A DNA stretch of 56,521 nt from JBAYSY01 sp041675885 (GCA_041675885.1 JBAYSY010000015.1:1-56521); one strand, 5' to 3'; positions 18,236 through 26,400 are shown, counted from the first letter of the stretch. Made by a program: numbers and translations. The notes: a model not told the origin generated them from the letters alone.

Positions 18236-19998
18236 CCATCGCATCGCGCATCGAGACCGGATCGACCCGCCGGGCTGCGGCGGATGCCGCTGGCGATCAG
18301 CCCGGGGCCGTCCCGGCTGCCGGGCGCGGCGATGTGCTGATCGGCGAGGACTGGGTGGCCCCCGAGGGCGCGACCGATCCGGCGATCCGTGCCGGACGGC
18401 GACGGCGCGGGTTCGTGTCGCTGAACCGCTCGCCGCTGGCGCGCAAGATCATCGTCTTCAACCTGATGGCGCTGATCGTGCTGGTCGCCGGGGTGCTGTT
18501 CCTCAACCCGTTCCGCGACAGCCTCGTGTTGCAGCGCGAACAGGCGCTGGTGTCCGACGCCCGGCTGGTGGCCGGGGTGATCGAGGCGCGGATGCCGGTC
18601 TCGGGCCCGGTCAACATGGCGGCGGGCGACGGGATCGACATCCCCGGAACGCTGGGCCGGATCCCGCTGCCCGAAGGGGCCGAGGTCTTCGTCTTCGATC
18701 CGGGCGGCAACCTTGTGGCCACCGGGCTGGGCGATCGGCCACGCATCCCGCCGGTCGATGAAGACCGGATCCGCAACACCGTTTTCATCGACTTTCTCAA
18801 CAGCGTCTGGAACGGCATGGCCGGGCTGCTGCCCGGACAGGCCCCGCCCCCGGCCGGGGCCGACCCCGAGGCCCTTGCCCACGGTCTGGTCGCGCAGGCG
18901 CTGGCGGGCGAGACCGCGCTTTCCACCGGCCGCGACGCGGCAGGCGGCACGATCTTCACCGTGGCCACCCCGATCCTGCACAGCGGGCAGGTGGCGGGCG
19001 CGGTCGCGCTGGCCAGCGCCGAGGGCGAGATCGACCGGCTGGTGCTTTACGAGCGCGAACAGGTGCTGCGGATGTTCGTGCTGGCGCTGATGGTCTCGGT
19101 CGGGCTCAGCCTCGTGCTGGCCTCGACCATCGCCAACCCGCTTGCGGACCTTGCGGCGGCGGCGGAACTGGGGCGCGACCGCAACGCCCGCAAGATGGCG
19201 CCGGGCCGCATCCGCATCCCCGACCTGACCGCCCGGCCCGACGAGATCGGCCGGCTGTCGGTGGCGCTGCGCGGCATGGTATCCGCGCTTTACGACCGGA
19301 TCGACGCCAACGAACAGTTCGCCGCCGACGTGGCGCATGAGATCAAGAACCCGCTGGCCAGCCTGCGTTCGGCCGTGGGCACGCTGCGGGTCGCCAAGCG
19401 CGACGACCAGCGCGAAAAGCTGCTGGACGTGATCGAACATGACGTGCGCCGCCTCGACCGGCTGGTAAGCGACATCTCCAACGCCTCGCGGCTCGACAGC
19501 GAACTGGTGAAGGAGGAGGAGGAGGAGTTCGACCTGATCCGCACCCTTTCCAACATCAACGCCCATCTGGGCCAGCAGGCGGCGGAACAGGGCGTCGAAT
19601 ACATCACCGACCTTCCGGCGCAGCCCATCCTGATCAACGGGCTTGAGGCCCGGCTGGCACAGGTCTTCGTCAACCTCATCACCAATGCGATCTCGTTCTG
19701 CGAGGACGGCGACGCGGTGCGGGTCTGGGTGCGGCGGCGCGACAACCGGGTGCTGGTGGTGGTCGAGGACACCGGCCCCGGCATCCCGGAACAGGCGCTG
19801 GCCAAGATTTTCCGCCGCTTCTATTCCGAACGCCCGGCCGGACAGTTCGGCAACCACTCGGGCCTCGGCCTTGCGATCTCCAAGCAGATTGTCGAGGCCC
19901 ACGGCGGGGTGATCTGGGCCGAGAACATCCGCCCCACCCAGGACGACGTGACCTCCGAACCGCTGGGGGCACGTTTCGTGGTGGGCCTGCCGGTCTGA
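18232..19998 (+). CDS. chvG: ChvG-type sensor histidine kinase
   Basis: A 588-residue membrane kinase partner of ChvI. A cytoplasmic N-terminal tail of about 70 residues precedes the first membrane helix (KIIVFNLMALIVLVAGVLFL), then a periplasmic sensing domain of roughly 190 residues, a second helix (MFVLALMVSVGLSLVLAS), a HAMP linker, the dimerisation domain with phosphoacceptor His369 in FAADVAHEIKNPLASL, and an ATPase domain with the N box (NLITNAISFC), G1 box (VEDTGPGIP) and G2 box (GLGLAISKQI). It overlaps chvI by four bases and hprK by one base, forming a tight operon. Confidence 0.95.
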   Translation: MTIASRIETGSTRRAAADAAGDQPGAVPAAGRGDVLIGEDWVAPEGATDPAIRAGRRRRGFVSLNRSPLARKIIVFNLMALIVLVAGVLFLNPFRDSLVLQREQALVSDARLVAGVIEARMPVSGPVNMAAGDGIDIPGTLGRIPLPEGAEVFVFDPGGNLVATGLGDRPRIPPVDEDRIRNTVFIDFLNSVWNGMAGLLPGQAPPPAGADPEALAHGLVAQALAGETALSTGRDAAGGTIFTVATPILHSGQVAGAVALASAEGEIDRLVLYEREQVLRMFVLALMVSVGLSLVLASTIANPLADLAAAAELGRDRNARKMAPGRIRIPDLTARPDEIGRLSVALRGMVSALYDRIDANEQFAADVAHEIKNPLASLRSAVGTLRVAKRDDQREKLLDVIEHDVRRLDRLVSDISNASRLDSELVKEEEEEFDLIRTLSNINAHLGQQAAEQGVEYITDLPAQPILINGLEARLAQVFVNLITNAISFCEDGDAVRVWVRRRDNRVLVVVEDTGPGIPEQALAKIFRRFYSERPAGQFGNHSGLGLAISKQIVEAHGGVIWAENIRPTQDDVTSEPLGARFVVGLPV

Positions 19999-20432
19999 TG
20001 GGTGCCAGGGACGGCGACAGGATCGTGCTTCATGCCACCACCGTTGCTTTCGGTCCCGATGCCGTGGTGATCTGCGGCCCCTCGGGTTCGGGCAAATCGG
20101 CGCTGGGGCTGCGGCTGATGGCGCTGGGGGCCGCGCTGGTCGCGGATGACCGCACCCTGATCGTGCGGCGCGGCGAAGGGCTGGTCGCCTCGGCCCCGCC
20201 GGGCCTTCCGGCATTGATCGAGGCGCGGGGGATCGGGCTTCTGAACGCCGCCCTCGCCCCCGGCGCGCGGGTGGCGCTGATCGCCGATCTGGGCGCGGTC
20301 GAGACCGGCCGCCTGCCGCCCCGGCACAGCCGCAGCCTGCTGGGGATCGCGGTCGAGGCCGTTCACGGGCCCGAAACCGGCCATTTCCCCGCCGCGATCA
20401 TGCAATATATCAAGGCGGGAAGACAGGCGTGA
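19998..20432 (+). CDS. hprK: HPr kinase/phosphorylase, short alphaproteobacterial form
   Basis: A 144-residue protein corresponding only to the C-terminal catalytic domain of HPr kinase. Walker A GPSGSGKS is at residues 27-34, followed by LVADDRTLIVR and the family's GLPALIEARGIGLL region. It phosphorylates HPr on a regulatory serine and can reverse the reaction. Alphaproteobacterial HprK typically lacks the N-terminal domain of the Firmicute enzyme, so the short length is normal. The start overlaps the chvG stop, and rapZ starts inside its stop codon (GTGA). Confidence 0.92.
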   Translation: MGARDGDRIVLHATTVAFGPDAVVICGPSGSGKSALGLRLMALGAALVADDRTLIVRRGEGLVASAPPGLPALIEARGIGLLNAALAPGARVALIADLGAVETGRLPPRHSRSLLGIAVEAVHGPETGHFPAAIMQYIKAGRQA

Positions 20433-21370
20433 ACCCCATGACCGATCCGGCGACCCACCCTGCACCAGATCACCGCACCGGACAGCGGCTTTTGCTGGTG
20501 ACCGGCCCTTCGGGGGCCGGGCGCACGACCGCGATCCGGGCGCTTGAGGATCTGGGCTGCGAGGCGATCGACAACCTGCCGATCTCGCTCATCCCCCGGC
20601 TGCTGGAAGGTGACGCCCTGCCCCGCGCCATCGCGCTGGGTATCGACGTGCGCAACCGCGACTTTTCGGCCACCGCGCTGATCGAACTGATCGACCGGCT
20701 GACCGACCATCCGGGGGTCGCGCTTGAGGTTCTCTATCTCGACGCGCGGCCCGAGGCGCTGATCCGGCGCTTTTCGGAAACCCGCCGCCGCCATCCGCTT
20801 TCCCCCGCCGAGGCGCTGATCGACGGCATCACCCGCGAGATCGACCTGCTCGCCCCGATCCGGGTGCGGGCCGATGTGCTGATCGACACCTCGGATTTCT
20901 CGCCGCATGACCTCAAGGCCGAGATCGCCCGCTGGTTCGGCACCACGCCGCAGCAGCGCATGGCGGTGGCGGTGCATTCGTTTTCCTACAAGCGCGGCGT
21001 GCCGCGCGGGGTCGATATGGTGTTCGACACCCGTTTCCTGCGCAATCCCTACTGGGAACCGGCGCTGCGCGCGCTGGATGGCCGCGATCCGCGCGTGGCG
21101 GCACATATCGAGGCCGACCCGCGCTTTGCCCCCTTCTTCGAAAAACTGACCGATCTGGTGCAGATGCTGCTGCCCGCCCAGATCGAGGAAGGCAAGGCGC
21201 ATCTGAGCATCGGCTTCGGCTGCACCGGCGGGCAGCACCGATCGGTTGCAATGGCCGAGAAACTGGCCGATAGGCTTGCGGAGGCAGGCTGGCAGGTGTC
21301 TAAGCGGCACAGGGAACTGGAACGGCGGGACGCCCCGGGCGGCGGCGGTGCGAAGGTAGGCGCGGAGTGA
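20429..21370 (+). CDS. rapZ: RapZ / YvcJ-family P-loop nucleotide-binding protein
   Basis: A 313-residue protein with N-terminal P-loop GPSGAGRT at residues 26-33, where the usual lysine is arginine. The C-terminal domain ends with the conserved GCTGGQHRSVAMAEKL. In gammaproteobacteria RapZ senses amino-sugar levels and guides small RNA decay; in alphaproteobacteria its role is less certain. I used the GTG at 20429, which overlaps the hprK stop; the ATG at 20438 is an alternative three codons in. The hprK-rapZ-EIIA-HPr order is the conserved alphaproteobacterial PTS cluster. Confidence 0.93.
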   Translation: MNPMTDPATHPAPDHRTGQRLLLVTGPSGAGRTTAIRALEDLGCEAIDNLPISLIPRLLEGDALPRAIALGIDVRNRDFSATALIELIDRLTDHPGVALEVLYLDARPEALIRRFSETRRRHPLSPAEALIDGITREIDLLAPIRVRADVLIDTSDFSPHDLKAEIARWFGTTPQQRMAVAVHSFSYKRGVPRGVDMVFDTRFLRNPYWEPALRALDGRDPRVAAHIEADPRFAPFFEKLTDLVQMLLPAQIEEGKAHLSIGFGCTGGQHRSVAMAEKLADRLAEAGWQVSKRHRELERRDAPGGGGAKVGAE

Positions 21371-21756
21371 TCGGAATCGTGATCGTCGCACATGGCGGGC
21401 TGGCGCGGGAATACCTCGCCGCGGTCGAGCATGTGATGGGCCCGCAGCCGGGTATCCGCGCCATCGCCATCGAGCCCGACCACAACCGGCAGGCCAAACA
21501 GACCGAGATCCGCGCCGCGGCCGATGCTGTCGATACCGGCTCGGGCGTGGTGGTGGTCACCGACATGTTCGGCGGCTCGCCCTCGAACCTGTCGCTGCTG
21601 GCCTGCGACGCCACCGACCGGCATATCCTCTATGGTGCCAACCTGCCGATGCTGATCAAGCTGGCCCAGTCGCGCGCGCTGCCGGTGCCCGCAGCGGTGG
21701 ATGCGGCGCTTACGGCCGGGCGCAAATATATCGACAGCCTGGAAATGGGCCGCTGA
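21367..21756 (+). CDS. PTS EIIA component, mannose/fructose (EIIA-Man) family
   Basis: A 129-residue soluble phosphocarrier. MIGIVIVAHGGLAREYL contains the phosphorylatable His9, and VVTDMFGGSPSNLSL is the family's conserved loop. No IIB, IIC or IID components follow, so this is the stand-alone regulatory type of alphaproteobacteria and not a sugar transporter subunit. The start is a GTG overlapping the rapZ stop (GTGA). It would accept phosphate from HPr encoded 10 bases downstream; enzyme I is not in the window. Confidence 0.93.
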   Translation: MIGIVIVAHGGLAREYLAAVEHVMGPQPGIRAIAIEPDHNRQAKQTEIRAAADAVDTGSGVVVVTDMFGGSPSNLSLLACDATDRHILYGANLPMLIKLAQSRALPVPAAVDAALTAGRKYIDSLEMGR

Positions 21757-21766
21757 CGGAGCTGCA

Positions 21767-22045
21767 ATGACCACGACCACCACCCGCATCCTGCGCATCG
21801 TCAACGAAAAGGGGCTGCACGCCCGGGCGTCGGCGAAATTCGTCGAACAGGTCGAATCGTTCGACGCCAACGCGATGGTCACCCGCGACGGAATGCGGGT
21901 GGCGGGCGATTCGATCATGGGGCTGCTGATGCTCGGGGCCTCGCGCGGGACCACGATCGAGGTCGAGACCTCGGGCCCCGAGGCCGGGGCACTGGCCGAC
22001 GCGCTGGAATCCCTAGTGGCCGACTGCTTCGGCGAAGGGTTCTGA
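21767..22045 (+). CDS. ptsH: HPr-family phosphocarrier protein
   Basis: A 92-residue HPr. KGLHARASAKFV holds the active histidine (His18), and MRVAGDSIMGLLML holds the regulatory serine (Ser49), the expected target of HprK encoded upstream. The ATG at 21767 has GGAG at a suitable distance; the frame extends 22 codons upstream into the EIIA gene but that extension has no counterpart in HPr proteins. It closes the chvIG-hprK-rapZ-EIIA-HPr operon. Confidence 0.95.
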   Translation: MTTTTTRILRIVNEKGLHARASAKFVEQVESFDANAMVTRDGMRVAGDSIMGLLMLGASRGTTIEVETSGPEAGALADALESLVADCFGEGF

Positions 22046-22106
22046 AAGCGGCCCAAAGGCCGTCCCGCCGCCCCGTTCGGACAGCCAGATTTCAGATGCC
22101 CCTGTT

Positions 22107-22307
22107 TCAGACGGGCATGTTGTCGAAACGCGCCTCCCCGGCGTCTTCCCCGGCCAGCGCCCCCGCGCCGATACCCGGCAGGCAGCGCAGCAATGCCTCC
22201 ATCTCGGCGCGCAGCGCGGCAAGCTGGCCATTTCGCGCCGCTTCGGGCAGATCGGCCGCGGCTTGCGCCAGCACGGCCACCCGTTCAGCTTTCGCACGGC
22301 GGTCCAT
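22107..22307 (-). CDS. Small hypothetical protein, helical
   Basis: A 66-residue acidic, alanine-rich protein starting MDRRAKAERVAVLAQAAADL and ending GEARFDNMPV. AAAGGGGGA precedes the ATG at a good distance, and the composition is protein-like with two predicted helices, so I take it as real although I do not recognise a family. It is convergent with ptsH and divergent from the TIGR01244 gene; the FNR-like palindrome at 22418 lies 111 bases upstream of its start and could act on it as well. Confidence 0.5.
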   Translation of the reverse strand: MDRRAKAERVAVLAQAAADLPEAARNGQLAALRAEMEALLRCLPGIGAGALAGEDAGEARFDNMPV

Positions 22308-22417
22308 CGTATCCCCCTTTCTCCGGTCTTCTTCTCCGGCCGGGGCAGCAGGGCACCCCGAAGGCAGCGCCCCCTTTCCGACCGACATCATGATTGCCCG
22401 ATGGGGCGGCGATGTCC

Positions 22418-22431
22418 TTGACACAGGTCAA
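22418..22431. promoter_or_regulatory. FNR/CRP-family palindrome (FnrL-like box)
   Basis: TTGAC-ACAG-GTCAA, a perfect inverted repeat with the 5-4-5 spacing of FNR/FnrL/Nnr sites. It sits between the divergent genes at 22307 and 22567, 135 bases upstream of the latter. It also overlaps a TTGACA that could be a -35 element. Regulator identity is inferred from motif shape only. Confidence 0.5.
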
Positions 22432-22566
22432 TCAGGCCGAAAATCGGCGGGCCGGTACCCCGGCACGGCTTTATTCCCCCGCCACGGCCCGGTATGGTCG
22501 GCCCCGCCAGGGCGGCGGCACCCGCCGCACCCTGTGCCCCCACCAGGACCAGGCCCAGAACCACGC

Positions 22567-22998
22567 ATGGACATCCGACCGATCACCCCCAGCTATGCCG
22601 TCAGCCCGCAAATCACCCCCGAGGATATCGCGGCCGTCCGCGCTGCGGGATTCACCACCGTCATCAACAACCGCCCCGACACCGAGGTGCCCCCGGGCCA
22701 GCAGGCGGCGGCGCTGCGCGCGGCGACCGAGGCGGCGGGGCTGGTGTTCATCGACAACCCGCTGAGCCATGGTTACCTGACGCTCGATCATATCACGACC
22801 CAGGCGCGGGCAATCGCGGAATCGGCGGGGCCGGTGTTCGCCTATTGCGCCTCGGGCAACCGCTCGTCGGTTCTCTGGGCGCTGGCCAACGCAGGCGCCC
22901 GCCCGACCGGGGAACTGATCGCCCTGCCCGCGCGTTTCGGCTACAACCTGTCCGCGCTGCGCGACCAGATCGAGGCGCTGGCCGCGCGGGGGGAGTAG
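22567..22998 (+). CDS. TIGR01244-family protein, DSP/rhodanese-like phosphatase or sulfurtransferase
   Basis: A 143-residue cytoplasmic protein. It begins MDIRPITPSYAVSPQITPED and contains INNRPDTEVP and the P-loop-like YCASGNRSS, with catalytic cysteine at residue 94 (Cys-x4-Arg, the dual-specificity phosphatase pattern). The family (beta-lactamase hydrolase-like protein) includes domains fused to a persulfide dioxygenase-like hydrolase, pointing to sulfide metabolism, but here only the phosphatase-like domain is present. Preceded by an FNR-like box. The ATG was selected by homology of the N-terminus; the longer open frame upstream is noncoding-like. Confidence 0.82.
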   Translation: MDIRPITPSYAVSPQITPEDIAAVRAAGFTTVINNRPDTEVPPGQQAAALRAATEAAGLVFIDNPLSHGYLTLDHITTQARAIAESAGPVFAYCASGNRSSVLWALANAGARPTGELIALPARFGYNLSALRDQIEALAARGE

Positions 22999-23020
22999 GG
23001 CGTGGCGGAGGGCTCGTGGA

Positions 23021-23083
23021 GCGGTGCGCTGAAGCGCACCCTACGGCGGGGGCGCGGGTGTAGGGTGCGCTTCAGCGCACCGC
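23021..23083. repeat. Perfect 24-bp inverted REP-like palindrome
   Basis: Two 24-base arms (23021-23044 and 23060-23083) are exact reverse complements separated by 15 bases. Each arm is itself a palindrome built on GGTGCGCT-GA-AGCGCACC followed by CTAC. It lies between the convergent TIGR01244 gene and rnd and probably ends both transcripts. A single-arm relative lies at 6031. Confidence 0.85.
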
Positions 23084-23092
23084 CCCGGCGAC

Positions 23093-24286
23093 CTACAGCC
23101 GCACCACCCGCACCGCCTGGCCGATGGCCGACAGCGCGATCTCGCCACGGCACAGCGCCAGAGCATCGGCACCGAACACCTCGTGCCGCCAGCCGCGCAG
23201 CGCGGGCAGGTCGCGTTCACCCGCCGCGATGGCGTCGAGATCGGCGGCCGAGGCGATCAGCCGCGCCGCGACCCCGGAATCCTCGGATTTCGCCTTGAGC
23301 AGCACCCGCAGCAGATCGGCGAGCGCCGGGTTCACCTGCATCTGGTCGCGGCCGTTCTCGGGCACCGGAAGGGTCTCGGGCCGCGCCTCCAGCCCGGCGC
23401 GGACCGCGGCAAGGATACCCTCGGCGATATCACCCTTGCGCGCCTCGCGCAGCAGGAGCCGCGCCCGGCCCAGTTCCTCGGCGTTCTGCGGCCGGGTCGA
23501 GGCCAGTTCCAGCAGCGCGTCGTCCTTGTAGACCCGGGTGCGCGGGATGTTGCGGGCGCGGGCGTATTCCTCGCGGAACCGGGCCAGTTCGCGCACCACT
23601 GCCAGGAACCGGCCCGAGCCGGTGCGGGTCTTGACCCGCCGCCACGCTTCGGCCGGGTCCACCACATAGGTGGCGGGATCGGTAAGGACCGCCAGTTCCT
23701 CCTCGACCCAGGCCTGACGGCCGGAACGGTCGATCTGTCTTGACAGGTGTTCGTAGATCACCCGCAGATGGGTGACATCGGCCAGCGCGTAATGTTTCTG
23801 CGCCTCGCTCAGCGGACGGCGCGACCAGTCGGTGAAACGCGAGGTCTTGTCGAGCGGCTGGCGGGCGATCTTCCTGACCAGCGTCTCGTAGCCCACCTGC
23901 TCGCCGAAGCCGCAGACCATGGCGGCGACCTGGGTGTCGAACAGGGGCGCCGGAAAGACGCCGCCCTCGACGAAGAAAATCTCCAGATCCTGCCGCGCGG
24001 CGTGGAACACCTTGACCGTGCCCTCGTGCCGGAACAGGTCGTAAAGCGGTTCCAGCGACATGTCCTGCCCGGCGATCGGATCGACCAGAACCGCCTCGCC
24101 GCCGTCCCCGCCCCCGTTCTTCGCGCCCTTTTCGCCCTTTTCGCCCGGCAGCGCCAACTGGATCAGGCAGAGCCGGGACCAGTAGGTGCGTTCGCGCAGG
24201 AACTCGGTATCGACGGTGACATAGGGCGCGGCCTTGGCGGCCGCGCAGAAGGCCGCCAGATCGTCGGTGGTGGTGATGGTCTTCAT
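23093..24286 (-). CDS. rnd: Ribonuclease D
   Basis: A 397-residue 3'-5' exoribonuclease acting in tRNA 3' maturation. The DEDD exonuclease domain begins YVTVDTEFLRE (catalytic D26 and E28), then FHAARQDLEIFF, DTQVAAMVCGFGEQVGYETL and HYALADVTHLRVIYEHL; two HRDC-like helical domains follow. MKTITTTDDLAAF at 24286 gives the normal length; the open frame continues upstream without a credible start. An unusual hydrophilic insertion (GEKGEKGAKNGGGDGG) sits in the exonuclease domain after QLALP, likely a surface loop. Confidence 0.94.
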   Translation of the reverse strand: MKTITTTDDLAAFCAAAKAAPYVTVDTEFLRERTYWSRLCLIQLALPGEKGEKGAKNGGGDGGEAVLVDPIAGQDMSLEPLYDLFRHEGTVKVFHAARQDLEIFFVEGGVFPAPLFDTQVAAMVCGFGEQVGYETLVRKIARQPLDKTSRFTDWSRRPLSEAQKHYALADVTHLRVIYEHLSRQIDRSGRQAWVEEELAVLTDPATYVVDPAEAWRRVKTRTGSGRFLAVVRELARFREEYARARNIPRTRVYKDDALLELASTRPQNAEELGRARLLLREARKGDIAEGILAAVRAGLEARPETLPVPENGRDQMQVNPALADLLRVLLKAKSEDSGVAARLIASAADLDAIAAGERDLPALRGWRHEVFGADALALCRGEIALSAIGQAVRVVRL

Positions 24287-24549
24287 GCGGCTCCGGGTCC
24301 AGATCGGCGTTGCCCCAGCGGGCTGCGCCCTCTTAGGCGCATTCGGCCGCGAAGAAAAGGCGAAGAAGAAAAGGGTTGCGGCAATGCTGCCACAGAAGGC
24401 CGCAAACCTCCCCTGCCGCGGCGCGGCGCCATTGCCACCGGGGGCGGATTGCTGTCTGTTGCCCGGGTCGCACGGACAGGTGCGGCGAACTGTCGAAGAG
24501 CTTCCGGGGGGATGGGCTTCGCGACGCAACCGGATGTGGGGCGTTGAGA

Positions 24550-25542
24550 ATGGAGCTTTTCCTCCGTGGCGACCAGATCGCCACCTATGCGAGTGCGTCC
24601 CAGCAGGGCAACAACAACGGCACCCAGGTAACGCTGAACGGCATCCAGACGCTGGGCAACGCCTCGGACACGTTCCGCATCGTGGTGCGGCAATACAACC
24701 CCGGCGACAGCGCATTCCAGAACGGCCAGCAGGTGGATATCTACGCCTGGCCCGATACCGAGCCGCCCGCGCCGCCGCTGTTCACCAACCTCAACCCGCA
24801 ACACGACATGTTCCAGGGCCGCGCCTCTTCGGGCACGCACCAGATTTTCAGCCACCCGGCCAAGGTGGTGTTCGACCTGAACGGGCTGACGGGCGGCACG
24901 GTGCGATACGGCCCCGGCAACCACCCGCCGCTCAACGAGAAGCTGACCTTCGACGCGCTGCCCGACGAGCCGCCCGCGGTGCCCTGTTTCACCCCCGGAA
25001 CGCGGCTGTTGACGCCCCGGGGGATGCGGGCGGTCGAGACGCTGCGGCCGGGCGATCTTGTGGTCACGCTCGACCACGGGCCGCAGCCGCTCTTGTGGAC
25101 CGGACGGCGGCAGGTGGCGGGGATCGGGCCTTTCGCGCCGGTGCATGTCGCGGCGGGGGCACTCGGCAACCGGCGGGCGCTGCTGGTCTCGCCGCAGCAC
25201 CGATTCCTGATCCGCGACTGGCGGTCCGACCTGTGGTTCGGTGCCGGAGAGGTGCTGGTCGCCGCCCGGCACCTGGTCGATGGCACCACGATCACGCGGC
25301 GGATGATGCCGGAAGTCACCTATCTGCATATTGCCTTCGACCGGCATGAAATGGTTCTGGCCGAAGGAATCGCGACCGAAAGCCTGCATCTGGGGCAGAT
25401 GGGGCTGGCGGCGATGGACCCGGCGCAGCGGCGGGAGTTGCTGCACCTGTTTCCCGAACTCTCCGGCCCGCTGGCCGCGCAGCCGCAAACCGCCCGCCCC
25501 TGCCTGCGCGGCTGGGAGGCCGGGCTGCTTTCGGCGGCGTGA
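24550..25542 (+). CDS. Hint-domain (hedgehog/intein-like) protein
   Basis: A 330-residue protein of a type frequent in Rhodobacteraceae. The N-terminal about 140 residues form a variable domain rich in N and G (SQQGNNNGTQVTLNGIQTL). From about residue 150 a Hint domain begins CFTPGTRLLTPRGMRAVETL, with the nucleophilic Cys position, RPGDLVVTLDHGPQPLLWTG and VSPQHRFLI, the family's histidine block. No signal peptide is visible. Such domains can self-process, but whether this one does is unknown. ATG 24550 begins the conserved-looking part; a longer frame upstream is basic and cysteine-rich without a ribosome-binding site. Confidence 0.8.
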   Translation: MELFLRGDQIATYASASQQGNNNGTQVTLNGIQTLGNASDTFRIVVRQYNPGDSAFQNGQQVDIYAWPDTEPPAPPLFTNLNPQHDMFQGRASSGTHQIFSHPAKVVFDLNGLTGGTVRYGPGNHPPLNEKLTFDALPDEPPAVPCFTPGTRLLTPRGMRAVETLRPGDLVVTLDHGPQPLLWTGRRQVAGIGPFAPVHVAAGALGNRRALLVSPQHRFLIRDWRSDLWFGAGEVLVAARHLVDGTTITRRMMPEVTYLHIAFDRHEMVLAEGIATESLHLGQMGLAAMDPAQRRELLHLFPELSGPLAAQPQTARPCLRGWEAGLLSAA

Positions 25543-25607
25543 AGAAGGGCGCTTGTGCAAGGCCGGGGCGCCCCTGCCCGGCCTTGTGCCCGTGGTGCGT
25601 GCGGGAG

Positions 25608-25799
25608 CCTCCGGCGGGGATATTTGTTTCACGGTGAAGCACAGGAGGGCGCTTCATGCTCTTCATGCTCTTCACCGTGATGGAAAGATCCTCGGGGGTG
25701 AGCCGCGTCAGGAAAGGCTTCCAGTGGAAGGCTTTCAGCGGCGAAAAATTGTGAGGCGAAGCCGGGCAAGAGGGGGGCAGGCGGCCCCCCTGCCCGGCC
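25608..25799 (+). repeat. Long intergenic repeat, left copy of inverted pair flanking purMN
   Basis: Spans the gap after the Hint gene and before the purN stop. Its core, 25688-25745, is 58 bases that recur exactly in inverted orientation at 27576-27633. Flanking blocks (CCTCCGGCGGGGATATT at 25608, a GGGGGGCAGGCGG / CCCCCCTGCC hairpin near 25776) are shared imperfectly. A further perfect 11-bp stem, TCACGGTGAAG (25629) with CTTCACCGTGA (25670), encloses tandem CTTCATGCT units and is not in the right copy. Confidence 0.85.
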
Positions 25800-25815
25800 A
25801 GCCACAAGCGCGGCG

Positions 25816-26400
25816 TCAGAGGTTCAGCACCCCGCGCCCGCCTCCGGCGAAGCGGCGCAGCACGGCGGGGTAAAGGCGATGCTCGGCCGCGAGCACCCGG
25901 GCGGCCAGCGCCTCGGGCGTATCGCCGGGCAGCACCGGCACCCGCGCCCGACCGAGGATCGGCCCGGCGTCCAGCGCCTCGGTCACCTCGTGGACGGTGC
26001 ATCCGGCCTCGGCGTCGCCTGCCTCCAGCGCGCGCGCGTGGGTATGCAGCCCGGGGTATTTCGGCAAGAGCGACGGGTGGATATTCAGCATCCGCCCCTT
26101 GAACCGCGCGACGAAGCCGGGGGTCAGCACCCGCATGAAGCCCGCAAGGCAGAGGATATCCGGCCGGGCGGCGAGGATCGGCTTCAGCAGTTCCGCCTCG
26201 AACCCGGCGCGGTCGGCGCCGAAGCGGCGGTGATCGACCGCCGCCGTGGCCACGCCCAACGCCGCCGCCCGCGCCAGCCCCCCGGCCCCGGGGTCGTTCG
26301 ACGCCACCAGCACCGGGCGCGCGGGATGATCGCCGGTCATGCTCTCGACCAGCTTCACCATGTTCGAGCCGCCCCCCGAGATCAGGATGGCGACGCGCAT
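25816..26400 (-). CDS. purN: Phosphoribosylglycinamide formyltransferase
   Basis: A 194-residue enzyme transferring a formyl group from 10-formyl-THF to GAR in purine synthesis. MRVAILISGGGSNMVKLVE has the phosphate-binding SGGGSN. The active-site motif includes the catalytic Asn/His/Asp set in LCLAGFMRVLTPGF, NIHPSLLPKYPG and VHEVTEALDAGPIL. The ATG at 26400 overlaps the purM stop (TGATG), so translation is coupled. A GTG one codon upstream is also in frame. Confidence 0.96.
   Translation of the reverse strand: MRVAILISGGGSNMVKLVESMTGDHPARPVLVASNDPGAGGLARAAALGVATAAVDHRRFGADRAGFEAELLKPILAARPDILCLAGFMRVLTPGFVARFKGRMLNIHPSLLPKYPGLHTHARALEAGDAEAGCTVHEVTEALDAGPILGRARVPVLPGDTPEALAARVLAAEHRLYPAVLRRFAGGGRGVLNL

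Noticed and set aside
18220..20214. 664-codon minus-strand open frame opposite chvG/hprK
   Set aside because: A GC-bias shadow; the plus strand encodes a complete histidine kinase and HPr kinase with all motifs.
21701..21766. 22-codon N-terminal extension of HPr
   Set aside because: It overlaps the EIIA gene in another frame and has no counterpart in HPr proteins.
24376..24549. N-terminal extension of the Hint protein
   Set aside because: Basic, cysteine-rich and without a ribosome-binding site; the protein-like sequence begins at ATG 24550.
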